The notes under the pieces are model-generated. The model saw only the letters and a list, made by a program, of their open reading frames with translations, made no database searches and was not told the origin of the DNA. From Candidatus Liptonbacteria bacterium RIFCSPLOWO2_01_FULL_53_13 (lineage in GTDB: Bacteria; Patescibacteriota; Minisyncoccia; UBA6257; 2-01-FULL-56-20): 18,286 nucleotides of DNA. Both the position numbers and the translations under genes were made by a program. Positions within the stretch are counted from its first letter, which is position 1. Each line of letters opens with the position of its first letter. This document shows, piece by piece, positions 5,608 to 11,512 of this stretch. The stretch lies in assembly GCA_001818895.1 (NCBI GenBank), contig MHLB01000061.1, positions 1-18,286 of the forward strand, written 5' to 3'.

Positions 5608-6022
5608 AAAACAGCGGAATTGTGGAATGGAGCGGCTGGGGAAGCGTGGCGAGCGTGCACCAGCGAATATCATCAAATTTATGCGGCTCGCCGTTCCTGA
5701 CCTGCGCATGGTCCACGCGCACTTTGAAATCAAGCGATATCCAATGAGTTGGCTTCCCATTATGCTCGCGGTGCGCATCGCGAAAACCGAGAAATTCGTA
5801 CTCTATCACATCCGCGCAATATTCTTCTTTAATCTCCGTGCGCAGGCGATCCTCAATTTTTTCGCCAAATTCCAATCCTCCGCCGCCAATATCCCAACGG
5901 CCTTGTTCATCGCGCGCATTCGCCCCGCGCAGAGCCATCACAAAATTGCCCTTCCCGTCATGGCAGAAAAACGAAGCGGTTACGCCGATATGGTCAACGC
6001 CTTTGGTCATCGCCTTGATCAT
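5579..6022 (-). CDS. NUDIX hydrolase
   Basis: This is a 147-residue single-domain NUDIX protein. The Nudix box at residues 48-71 reads GGLEFGE...R-TEIKEEYCADV. The catalytic metal-binding E63, E66 and E67 are present, but the consensus R of RE is T62 and the usual G is C69. Members hydrolyse nucleoside diphosphates linked to another moiety; the substrate cannot be told here. RWDIGGGGLEFGE matches sanitising-type NUDIX enzymes for nucleotides or ADP-sugars. The Nudix helix is embedded in the usual beta-alpha-beta sandwich and the length is normal. TATAAA lies 2 bases before the first ATG (6022), so if it is the -10 box the second ATG (6010, MTKGVDHIG) is the real start; AAGG precedes that codon. 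Confidence 0.88.
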   Translation of the reverse strand: MIKAMTKGVDHIGVTASFFCHDGKGNFVMALRGANARDEQGRWDIGGGGLEFGEKIEDRLRTEIKEEYCADVIEYEFLGFRDAHREHNGKPTHWISLDFKVRVDHAQVRNGEPHKFDDIRWCTLATLPQPLHSTIPLFFEKYRGKLI

Positions 6023-6103
6023 AATTTATATTTCCCAAGCTTGTCGAGGGATGCCAAAGCCCCTCGATTCCGCTTCGCTTCACTCGGGGAATAGTCTTGC
6101 TTG

Positions 6104-6174
6104 TCGGGCCGCCGGGAATCGAACCCGGTCTACACGGTCCCGAACCGTGCGTACTACCGGTATACTACGGCCCG
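6104..6174 (-). tRNA. tRNA-Pro(CGG)
   Basis: On the minus strand the acceptor is CGGGCCG/CGGCCCG with the C1-G72 pair typical of bacterial tRNA-Pro and discriminator A. The anticodon arm CACGG-TTCGGGA-CCGTG gives anticodon CGG. The T arm CCGGG-TTCGATT-CCCGG is perfect. The 3' end continues CAA, so CCA is not encoded and the CCA-adding enzyme encoded nearby is needed. Confidence 0.95.
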
Positions 6175-6223
6175 CTTTCGCTGCGCCGTAGCTCACGAGA
6201 GCGTAGGCGAGTTTCACTCACTC

Positions 6224-6252
6224 ATTAAATACCACGTTGTGCGCTTTGTCTA
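6224..6252 (-). promoter_or_regulatory. Possible promoter for tRNA-Pro
   Basis: TAGACA (6252-6247), a 17-base spacer and TTTAAT (6229-6224) on the minus strand, five of six matches at each box. Transcription would start near 6217, about 43 bases before the mature tRNA. Confidence 0.45.
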
Positions 6253-6267
6253 CTGTGCGCCAATCTT

Positions 6268-6294
6268 TTAGAAATTAGATCAATTAGAAATTAG
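6268..6294. repeat. Four-word TTAG single-arm array
   Basis: TTAG starts at 6268, 6275, 6284 and 6291 (spacings 7,9,7) and the array ends with the terminus TTAGTCATTC also seen at 549-661 and 11149-11179. It abuts the stop codon of the gene ending at 6301. Only one arm is present. Confidence 0.75.
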
Positions 6295-6300
6295 TCATTC

Positions 6301-6723
6301 TCACTTCTCCGTCTTGTCCAACTTCTCGCGGATTTTTCGCACTTCCGCGCGAATCTCGTGAAGCGCGCCCGTTTCGGTGCGCACTTCAACTTCTGTTTTC
6401 TCGCTGAGTTTCCTCTCGCCCCGCAATCCGGAAATGGTCACTTCGTTTCCGATAAAGGAGGAAACGAAAAGCCCCGTAGGCAAAAGCAAAAGCGTGCCGA
6501 TGACGAGCGAACTGAGCGCATCCCAGATCTGGCTGAAATCGGTCGTTGGGCTTCCTGTTTCCCAGCTCAACACATAAAGAGAGAGAAAATCCATGCTGTG
6601 CCACACGCCGCGCCAAAAAAGTACCACGCCAACTCCGCCGATAAATGAATAGAAAATAGGCCAGCGGCTCAGCCATCCGCGTATCTTGTCTTCCAGTCTG
6701 TCAAAAAATCTGATGATTCTCAT
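6301..6723 (-). CDS. Two-TM protein with C-terminal coiled coil, unknown
   Basis: From ATG 6723 (MRIIRFFDRLEDKIRGWLS) this is about 140 residues. A basic amphipathic N-terminus is followed by a hydrophobic segment (about 25-45, FYSFIGGVGVVLFWRGVWH), a second one (about 72-92, ALSSLVIGTLLLLPTGLFVSSFIG), and a charged C-terminal tail of about 45 residues (ERKLSEKTEVEV...IREKLDKTEK) with heptad spacing of a coiled coil. I infer both ends face the cytoplasm and that it oligomerises; the function is unknown. A longer start at 6738 would overlap cca by 11 bases. The shorter one begins 4 bases after the cca stop and has TACAAT six bases upstream, so I prefer it. It probably also gets read-through from the pheRS-cca run. 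Confidence 0.75.
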   Translation of the reverse strand: MRIIRFFDRLEDKIRGWLSRWPIFYSFIGGVGVVLFWRGVWHSMDFLSLYVLSWETGSPTTDFSQIWDALSSLVIGTLLLLPTGLFVSSFIGNEVTISGLRGERKLSEKTEVEVRTETGALHEIRAEVRKIREKLDKTEK

Positions 6724-6744
6724 AGTATTATTGTACATAATACT
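6724..6744. promoter_or_regulatory. -10 box inside an 8-bp inverted repeat at the cca stop
   Basis: AGTATTAT (6724-6731) and ATAATACT (6737-6744) form a perfect inverted repeat with spacer TGTAC. Within it, minus-strand TACAAT (6735-6730) ends six bases before the ATG at 6723. A start of transcription at the ATG itself would make a leaderless mRNA. The inverted repeat could also be an operator. Confidence 0.4.
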
Positions 6745-8179
6745 TCTTTTTTATTCCTTTTTCAACCTCCTCTTCCGCTTCCCCTTTTGTCTCTTTCGCC
6801 TTCTCCGACAACTTTTTCAGTTCCGCATCCAAAAGCGCGCCGAGTTTTTCCGCACGTTCTTCCAGATATTCCTCTGTATTCCGCGTGGGGTCGTCAAGGA
6901 CGTCCTCCAAAAGCACCGCGAGTATCTGCCCCACTTTCGGCCCGGGCGGAATATCCAAAAGTTTCATCACGTCCTCGCCGTTCACCTTGAGCATCTTGGG
7001 TGATATCGGGTCATGCTTCACTTTTTCTATCATAAAAAGGAAGTGGCGCAGTTTGTAAGGCACGGCTTTCGGCACGCCCGAGCCGATGCGGTCCGCTTCG
7101 CGGACTTTGATAAGGTCGCTCACGTATTCCGGCCCCACGCGCACCAGAAACCTTCGCACGCCCGCGGGGCTCACTTCGCCCACGTTATAATAGAACATAT
7201 GATACTTGACGAGATGCGCGACTTCCGCGATGAAGTCGTTTGAGAAATGCAGGCGCTCCAGCGCGCGCGCCGCCATTTTCGCTCCTACGCGCTCGTGGTT
7301 ATAGAACGTGGAATCCGGCCCGTCGCCTCCCTTGGTCGCGGGCTTGCCGACATCGTGAAGCAATGCCGCCATGCGGACGACAAGCGAATGCCCTTGGCGC
7401 GCGGAATAATCAAGCGACTTCACGCTGTGCTCAAATACCGAGAAAATATGGTGCTTGTTCTGCCCAACGCCCAAGCCGTCGCGGAGCTCCGGCAGGACGG
7501 AACGGAGCAGGTTTAATTCTTCAAGCAAGATCACGCCTGCCGCCGCGCGCTCCGTCAGAAGAACCTTCGTGAACTCGTCCCGGATGCGCTCTTTCGCGAT
7601 CATCTCCAAAAGCCCGGCGTGTTTTTCTATTGCGCGGCGCGTATCAAGGTCTATCTGCGCGTCGAGCTCCACCGAAAATCTCACCGCGCGCATCAGACGC
7701 AGAGCGTCTTCGGTGAACCGCGCGTCCGGGTCGCCCACGGTGCGGATGATATGCTCGTTGAGGTCTTTCTGTCCTCCGTATGGATCAACGATGTCCCCGT
7801 CCACGGTCATCGCAATGGCATTTATCGTAAAATCCCTTCTGCTCAAATCCTCCTCAACCGTTTTTGCAAACTTGACCTCGTCCGGATGCCGCTTGTCGGT
7901 GTAACGCCCTTCCTTGCGAAACGTGGTCACTTCCACAATTTTAAGCTTCGCGTCTTCGGAGTCCGTCTTTACGCCAACGGTGCCGAATTCATTCTCATAT
8001 ACGCTCTCGGGGAAAATTTTCTGAATTTTATCCGGAGTCGCGTCGGTCGTAACGTCCCAGTCCTTCGGTTCGCGTTCCAAAAGAAGGTCGCGTACGCATC
8101 CGCCCACGAGGTATGCCGAAAAGCCCTCTTGTTTCAAGAGAGCGCATATGGCTCGTACTTCTTTGGGAATATCGCTCAT
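6728..8179 (-). CDS. cca: CCA tRNA nucleotidyltransferase with HD domain
   Basis: This 483-residue enzyme builds or repairs the 3' CCA of tRNAs from CTP and ATP. Class II nucleotidyltransferase motifs are clear: LVGGCVRDLLL (24-34), the metal-binding DWD (40-42), RRDFTINAIA (114-123), then DALRLMRAVRF in the neck. An HD phosphohydrolase domain follows (KHHIFSVFEHS, then LLHDVGK and NHERVGA). The HD domain gives phosphatase or phosphodiesterase activity in E. coli-type enzymes. A charged tail (KKLSEKAKETKGEAEEEVEKG) ends the protein. The gene follows the PheRS gene after about 33 bases on the same strand, so the two are probably co-transcribed. It is needed here: tRNA-Pro and both tRNA-Met genes in the window do not encode CCA. 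The poly(A) polymerase alternative is less likely, given the HD domain and neck motif. Confidence 0.93.
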   Translation of the reverse strand: MSDIPKEVRAICALLKQEGFSAYLVGGCVRDLLLEREPKDWDVTTDATPDKIQKIFPESVYENEFGTVGVKTDSEDAKLKIVEVTTFRKEGRYTDKRHPDEVKFAKTVEEDLSRRDFTINAIAMTVDGDIVDPYGGQKDLNEHIIRTVGDPDARFTEDALRLMRAVRFSVELDAQIDLDTRRAIEKHAGLLEMIAKERIRDEFTKVLLTERAAAGVILLEELNLLRSVLPELRDGLGVGQNKHHIFSVFEHSVKSLDYSARQGHSLVVRMAALLHDVGKPATKGGDGPDSTFYNHERVGAKMAARALERLHFSNDFIAEVAHLVKYHMFYYNVGEVSPAGVRRFLVRVGPEYVSDLIKVREADRIGSGVPKAVPYKLRHFLFMIEKVKHDPISPKMLKVNGEDVMKLLDIPPGPKVGQILAVLLEDVLDDPTRNTEEYLEERAEKLGALLDAELKKLSEKAKETKGEAEEEVEKGIKKKYYVQ

Positions 8180-8212
8180 GGTGGGTAGTCCCCGACAAGC
8201 GCCTTTGCGCGC

Positions 8213-9355
8213 CTATCTTACTTCCGCCCCGAATTGTTTCTTGGTCTCTTCTATAATTTTTTCCTGAATCGGTTCTATCTCCGCGATGGTAAGCGTCCGC
8301 TCGTTACTGCGATAGATGATGCGATACGTATAGCTAACTTTATCTGCGCCGAATTTCTCCGCATTTTCGTACTTATCAAGCAACGATACTTCTTCCACGA
8401 GGTCGCCGCCGAGGTCGCGGATGAGGTCAAAATAGTTGTTCGGCACAAAGTCCGTCTTCACAACAAATGAAATATCGCGCGTGATGGGCGGGAATTTGCT
8501 CACTTCCTTGAATGGATTCCCGAGCTTCAATTGCTTTTTCACGCGCTCGTCCTCGGACCACACAAGGCGCATGTCGGGAAGATTCATGCTTACGATAGCA
8601 AGGCGCTCCAAACCGAAACCGAAAGCCCATCCGTTCCATACGTTTGAATCCACGCCAAAATTATCAAGCACCTTCGGATGCACCTTGCCGCTTCCTAACA
8701 CCTCCACCCAACGATCGCCGGTTTTAATTTCCATTTCCAGGCTGGGATCGGTATACGGGAACTTGTCTTCATTCAACCGGTACTCCACGTCGGGTCCGTA
8801 AATCGCCCGTGCAATCTTTACAAGCACGTCGCTTAGCTCCGGAATCCCGATTATTTTCTCGTCTTTCCGCGCAAGATACCACCCGTCAATCTGATGGAAC
8901 ACGTTCATGTGTCTTCGGTCGATTTCGTCCTTACGGTACACCTTGCCGTGACAAAGCGCGCCCACGGGTTCGCCCTTCGCCATTTTCTCTTTCACTTGCG
9001 GGAGCGCAAGGTGGTACGCCCACATCACGGTCGTGTGGGTCCGCAAAATCGCGTTGTCATTCACGAAGTAAGTGTCGGAACGGCTCCGCGCGGGATGGTC
9101 AGGCGGGAAGTTGAACGGGTCAAAAGATTCCTTTGCCGAAACGATCTCCGGAACCCGTAAATCCTCAAAATCCTTGAAGTCGGGAATGGCAAGGACGCGC
9201 TCTGCGAGCTCTTTAATGGGGCTCCCCTCGGTGCGCGAGAGGTCGGGCATTCCAAGAAAACGCTTCATGCGCAATGCCTCGGCGTCAGTGCGCTTCTCAA
9301 GCTCGGTGCGAAGCGCTTTTTCTTCCTCGGATTTTATATCTATTTCCTGACTCAT
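8213..9355 (-). CDS. pheS: Single-chain phenylalanyl-tRNA synthetase (PheS core + FDX-ACB)
   Basis: Charges tRNA-Phe. From ATG 9355 there are 380 residues: a class II catalytic core (about 70-285) with FPPDHPARSRSDTYF (83-97), LRTHTT (104-109), motif 2 HGKVYRKDEIDRRHMNVFHQ (136-155), LEMEI and motif 3 FGFGLERLA (245-253). An FDX-ACB anticodon-binding domain (about 287-380, KFPPITRDISFVV... GGDLVEEVSLLDKYE... TYRIIYRSNERTLT) follows. In ordinary bacteria FDX-ACB ends the beta subunit (PheT), and PheS starts with a coiled coil; here the coiled coil is missing and both domains sit in one chain, as in mitochondrial PheRS, which it resembles along its length from memory. No pheT is in the window. 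The ATG at 9364 lies upstream of the start of transcription predicted from TACAAT (9370-9365), so I chose the second one. Confidence 0.9.
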   Translation of the reverse strand: MSQEIDIKSEEEKALRTELEKRTDAEALRMKRFLGMPDLSRTEGSPIKELAERVLAIPDFKDFEDLRVPEIVSAKESFDPFNFPPDHPARSRSDTYFVNDNAILRTHTTVMWAYHLALPQVKEKMAKGEPVGALCHGKVYRKDEIDRRHMNVFHQIDGWYLARKDEKIIGIPELSDVLVKIARAIYGPDVEYRLNEDKFPYTDPSLEMEIKTGDRWVEVLGSGKVHPKVLDNFGVDSNVWNGWAFGFGLERLAIVSMNLPDMRLVWSEDERVKKQLKLGNPFKEVSKFPPITRDISFVVKTDFVPNNYFDLIRDLGGDLVEEVSLLDKYENAEKFGADKVSYTYRIIYRSNERTLTIAEIEPIQEKIIEETKKQFGAEVR

Positions 9356-9364
9356 AATGCACAC

Positions 9365-9392
9365 ATTGTATCGCGTCTGGGCGAAAAATCAA
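9365..9392 (-). promoter_or_regulatory. Promoter of the PheRS gene
   Basis: TTGATT (9392-9387), a 16-base spacer and TACAAT (9370-9365) on the minus strand. Transcription starting near 9358 would leave at most about three bases before the ATG at 9355. Confidence 0.6.
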
Positions 9393-9423
9393 CGTGTTTT
9401 CCGAACAAACATTTTTTCTGGGG

Positions 9424-9495
9424 TGCCGACGGCAGGAATCGGACCTGCGACCGCAGCGTTATGAGTGCTGTGCTCTACCATTGAGCTACGTCGGC
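9424..9495 (-). tRNA. tRNA-Met (elongator, CAT)
   Basis: On the minus strand the acceptor is GCCGACG/CGTCGGC with a normal G1-C72 pair, and the D arm is GCTC/GAGC. The anticodon loop CTCATAA carries CAT; the stem CAGCA/CGCTG has an A-C mismatch at 31-39. The T arm is GCAGG-TCCGATT-CCTGC, with C at position 55 as in the tRNA-Ala. Discriminator is A; CCC follows, so CCA is not encoded. The overall pattern matches the E. coli elongator tRNA-Met. The alternative is tRNA-Ile2, whose C34 is modified to lysidine; sequence alone does not fully exclude it. Confidence 0.92.
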
Positions 9496-9506
9496 GAAAC
9501 AGATTA

Positions 9507-9535
9507 TTTGTACCACCAAAAAAATATTTTGACAA
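9507..9535 (-). promoter_or_regulatory. Promoter of elongator tRNA-Met
   Basis: TTGTCA (9535-9530), a 17-base spacer and TACAAA (9512-9507) on the minus strand. Its -35 box overlaps that of the divergent plus-strand promoter by five bases. Confidence 0.6.
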
Positions 9536-9556
9536 TTCCTCTCTATCCTCTATAAT
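9529..9556 (+). promoter_or_regulatory. Consensus promoter of initiator tRNA
   Basis: TTGACA (9529-9534), 16-base spacer and TATAAT (9551-9556), a perfect sigma-70-type consensus. The mature tRNA begins at 9563, so the leader is close to zero. Confidence 0.85.
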
Positions 9557-9562
9557 GTGGCT

Positions 9563-9635
9563 CGCGGGGAAGTGTAACGGTTTGCACACGAGCCCCATAA
9601 GCTTGGAGCAGCGGGTTCAACTCCCGCCCCCGCAA
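9563..9635 (+). tRNA. Initiator tRNA-fMet(CAT)
   Basis: Acceptor CGCGGGG/CCCCGCA has the C1-A72 mismatch that marks bacterial initiator tRNA, with discriminator A; CAA follows, so CCA is not encoded. The D arm is GTGT/GCAC. The anticodon arm is CGAGC-CCCATAA-GCTTG, anticodon CAT. Several initiator hallmarks differ: position 33 is C instead of U, only two of the three G-C pairs at 29-31/39-41 are present (A29-U41 and G30-C40, C31-G39), position 8 is A, and the 11-24 pair is U-A as in elongators. The T arm GCGGG-TTCAACT-CCCGC contains A57-A58. Confidence 0.9.
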
Positions 9636-9653
9636 CAAGCATGGGAAAGAACG

Positions 9654-9677
9654 AGCTCGCGTCTGCGGACACGAGCT
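9654..9677 (+). terminator. Stem-loop downstream of initiator tRNA
   Basis: AGCTCG-C-GTC-TGCG-GAC-A-CGAGCT folds as a 10-bp stem with one C-A mismatch. It begins 19 bases after the tRNA. The stem is strong, but TTAAAG follows rather than a U-run, so termination is only plausible. Confidence 0.4.
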
Positions 9678-9706
9678 TAAAGCGGTACCGTCTTCAATAT
9701 GCGTGA

Positions 9707-9747
9707 TATAATAAGTTCGTATGTTCGTACTGATTCGTAATTTCGTA
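9707..9747 (+). promoter_or_regulatory. -10 box followed by a TTCGTA four-word array before murD
   Basis: TATAAT lies at 9707-9712 with no clear -35 box. It is followed by TTCGTA at 9716, 9724, 9734 and 9742 (spacings 8,10,8), ending six bases before the murD ATG. The array fills the leader, so it would be part of the mRNA and next to the ribosome site. No Shine-Dalgarno sequence is seen. Confidence 0.55.
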
Positions 9748-9752
9748 ACTTT

Positions 9753-11093
9753 ATGAAAATCGCCATTATCGGATTCGGACGTGAAGGACAATCTCTTTTT
9801 TCGTTCTTGAGAAAACACCCTCGGTACAAGGATGCGGAAATTTGGGCGTTGGACAAGAATCCCCACATTAAAATCCCTCGGGAAATCCCCCAGCGCCTTG
9901 ACGAGCACTACCTTGACGGCCTTTCCGAGTTTGACTTGGTCTTCCGCTCGCCGGGCGTTCCCTATATGACCCGCGAGTTGGTACGGGCGAGAAAAGCGGG
10001 AGTGCACTTTTCAAGCCCCACGCAACTATTCTTTGAAGAAGCGGCTCTCCGCGGCGCAAAGATTATCGGCATCACGGGCACGAAGGGCAAAGGAACCACG
10101 TCAACGCTCACCTATCGGATACTCCAAAGCGGTGGTAAGAAAACGTTTCTCGCGGGAAATATCGGCACCCCGGCGCTTGATATCGTGCCGAAGCTTGATA
10201 GCGCGTCGCTCGTCGTTCTGGAACTTTCCAGTTTCCAGCTTATTGACCTCAAGGAAAGTCCTTCCATTGCCGTGGTTCTCATGGTCACCTCCGAACATCT
10301 GGATTGGCATGAAGATCTTCCGGAATATATCGCCGCAAAAAGAAACATTATCCGCTTCCAATCGCCTAAAGGTTATACGGTCATCGCCGAAGAATATCCG
10401 CGGAGCAGGTCTTTCGTAAAGCACGCGCCCGGAACGGTTTTCACTTTTTCAAAAAAGAAAGTGGTGAAAAAAGGCGCATGGACCGAAAAGGGATTGTTTT
10501 GGTTCTCTGATGGCAAAAGAAAAGAGAACATTTGTCTTGTCAGCGATCTTTGGATTCCCGGCTTTCACAATTTGGACAACACCTGCGCGGCGATCACCGT
10601 CGCCAAAATCTTGGGAGTGAAAAATACCGCTATCCGGAGCGCCATCCGCGGTTTCCGCGGGCTGGAACACCGCCTGGAACTCGTGAAAAAAGTCCGCGGG
10701 GTAACGTATTACGACGATTCATATGCGACGACGCCGGAAACTGCGGCGGTCGCCGTCCAAGCATTTGAAAACCCGAAAATCCTCATCTTGGGCGGTTCAA
10801 GCAAGGGCAGCGATTTCAAGCGGCTCGGCAAGCTCATTTCCGCGTCAAAAAGCATCAAAGCGATCATCGGCGTCGGCGTTGAATGGTCGCGTATCAAACG
10901 ATTGATAAAAAATCCGCGCCTCCGCATCGTGGAGGGATGTAAAAATATGAAACAAATCGTCCGTACGGCGCACAAGCTTACCTCGCCCGGCGACGTGGTG
11001 CTCCTCTCCCCCGCCTGCGCCAGCTTCGGCATGTTCAAAAACTACACGGATCGCGGAGAGCAGTTCAAAAAGCAGGTGCGCGAACTAAAGTAA
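9753..11093 (+). CDS. murD: UDP-N-acetylmuramoylalanine-D-glutamate ligase
   Basis: This 446-residue Mur ligase adds D-glutamate to UDP-MurNAc-L-Ala in cytoplasmic peptidoglycan synthesis. An N-terminal Rossmann domain (KIAIIGFGREGQS, 2-14) binds the uridine nucleotide. Next are P-loop GITGTKGKGTT (106-116), ELSSFQL (157-163), EHLDWH (181-186), the Lys expected to be carbamylated in AAKRN (K196), HNLDN (272-276), GLEHRLE (303-309) and the C-terminal SPACASFGMF (419-428), which is typical of MurD. The MurD motif usually written DSKATN reads DDSYATTPET (321-330), with Tyr replacing Lys. That variant may affect substrate contacts but lies within known diversity. The neighbours are tRNAs upstream and gatCA downstream, not a mur cluster. 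Confidence 0.93.
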   Translation: MKIAIIGFGREGQSLFSFLRKHPRYKDAEIWALDKNPHIKIPREIPQRLDEHYLDGLSEFDLVFRSPGVPYMTRELVRARKAGVHFSSPTQLFFEEAALRGAKIIGITGTKGKGTTSTLTYRILQSGGKKTFLAGNIGTPALDIVPKLDSASLVVLELSSFQLIDLKESPSIAVVLMVTSEHLDWHEDLPEYIAAKRNIIRFQSPKGYTVIAEEYPRSRSFVKHAPGTVFTFSKKKVVKKGAWTEKGLFWFSDGKRKENICLVSDLWIPGFHNLDNTCAAITVAKILGVKNTAIRSAIRGFRGLEHRLELVKKVRGVTYYDDSYATTPETAAVAVQAFENPKILILGGSSKGSDFKRLGKLISASKSIKAIIGVGVEWSRIKRLIKNPRLRIVEGCKNMKQIVRTAHKLTSPGDVVLLSPACASFGMFKNYTDRGEQFKKQVRELK

Positions 11094-11148
11094 TTTGCCA
11101 ACAACCGTACCTGTCAGATACAATTCTCTTTGTTGTAGCCAATGGCCA

Positions 11149-11173
11149 TTAGTAATTAGACGTTAGAAATTAG
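11149..11173. repeat. Four-word TTAG single-arm array before gatC
   Basis: TTAG starts at 11149, 11156, 11163 and 11170, exactly 7 bases apart, and ends TTAGTCATTC. A 10-bp palindrome AATGGCCATT (11141-11150) overlaps the first word. The array ends 11 bases before the gatC ATG, so it lies in the gatC leader or promoter. Confidence 0.8.
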
Positions 11174-11184
11174 TCATTCCCTCT

Positions 11185-11508
11185 ATGTCCTCCCTCATTA
11201 CCAAACATACGCTTGAACACCTCGCGAAGCTCGCGCGGCTTGAGCTCACGGCGCACGAAGAAGAACGCTTCTTGAAAGACCTCGCGAAAATTCTCGCGCA
11301 TTTTGAGGAACTCCAGGAGCTCGATACGAAAAACGTTGCCCCGCTCACGGGAGGCACCGAACTCAAAAACGTGTTCCGCGAGGATACGTTGACAGAAAAC
11401 CCGAACTCAAGAGCGGGATTAGAGTCGTTCCCCGAATCGCGCGATGACTTCTTAAAAATTCCCCCTGTATTTTCCGCCGAAGGCGGATCCGCCTCGGGCG
11501 GAGAGTAA
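11185..11508 (+). CDS. gatC: Aspartyl/glutamyl-tRNA amidotransferase subunit C
   Basis: This 107-residue GatC stabilises the GatCAB complex that converts Glu-tRNA(Gln) or Asp-tRNA(Asn) to the amide. The family pattern is clear: LEHLAKLARLELTAHEEERF (10-29), then LAKILAHFEELQELDTKNVAPLT and the end DDFLKIPPVF. Most GatC proteins stop there; here about ten residues (SAEGGSASGGE) follow, encoded by two tandem 6-bp hairpins (11473-11502). No Shine-Dalgarno sequence precedes the ATG (TTAGTCATTCCCTCT). gatA starts four bases after the stop, so the pair is an operon. gatB is not in the window. Confidence 0.93.
   Translation: MSSLITKHTLEHLAKLARLELTAHEEERFLKDLAKILAHFEELQELDTKNVAPLTGGTELKNVFREDTLTENPNSRAGLESFPESRDDFLKIPPVFSAEGGSASGGE
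11473..11502. repeat. Tandem TCCGCC-NNN-GGCGGA hairpins forming the gatC tail
   Basis: TCCGCC-GAA-GGCGGA (11473-11487) and TCCGCC-TCG-GGCGGA (11488-11502) lie head to tail, in frame, ending just before the gatC stop codon. The second also supplies GGAGAG, the likely Shine-Dalgarno sequence of gatA seven bases before its ATG. Confidence 0.75.
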
Positions 11509-11512
11509 TCAC

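Noticed and set aside
7455..8188. Plus-strand frames of 149 and 189 codons opposite cca
   Set aside because: They are antisense to a clearly recognised enzyme with conserved motifs.
8213..9364. A standard PheS subunit
   Set aside because: The C-terminal 95 residues are a complete FDX-ACB domain and the N-terminal coiled coil is missing, so it does not fit the usual alpha subunit.
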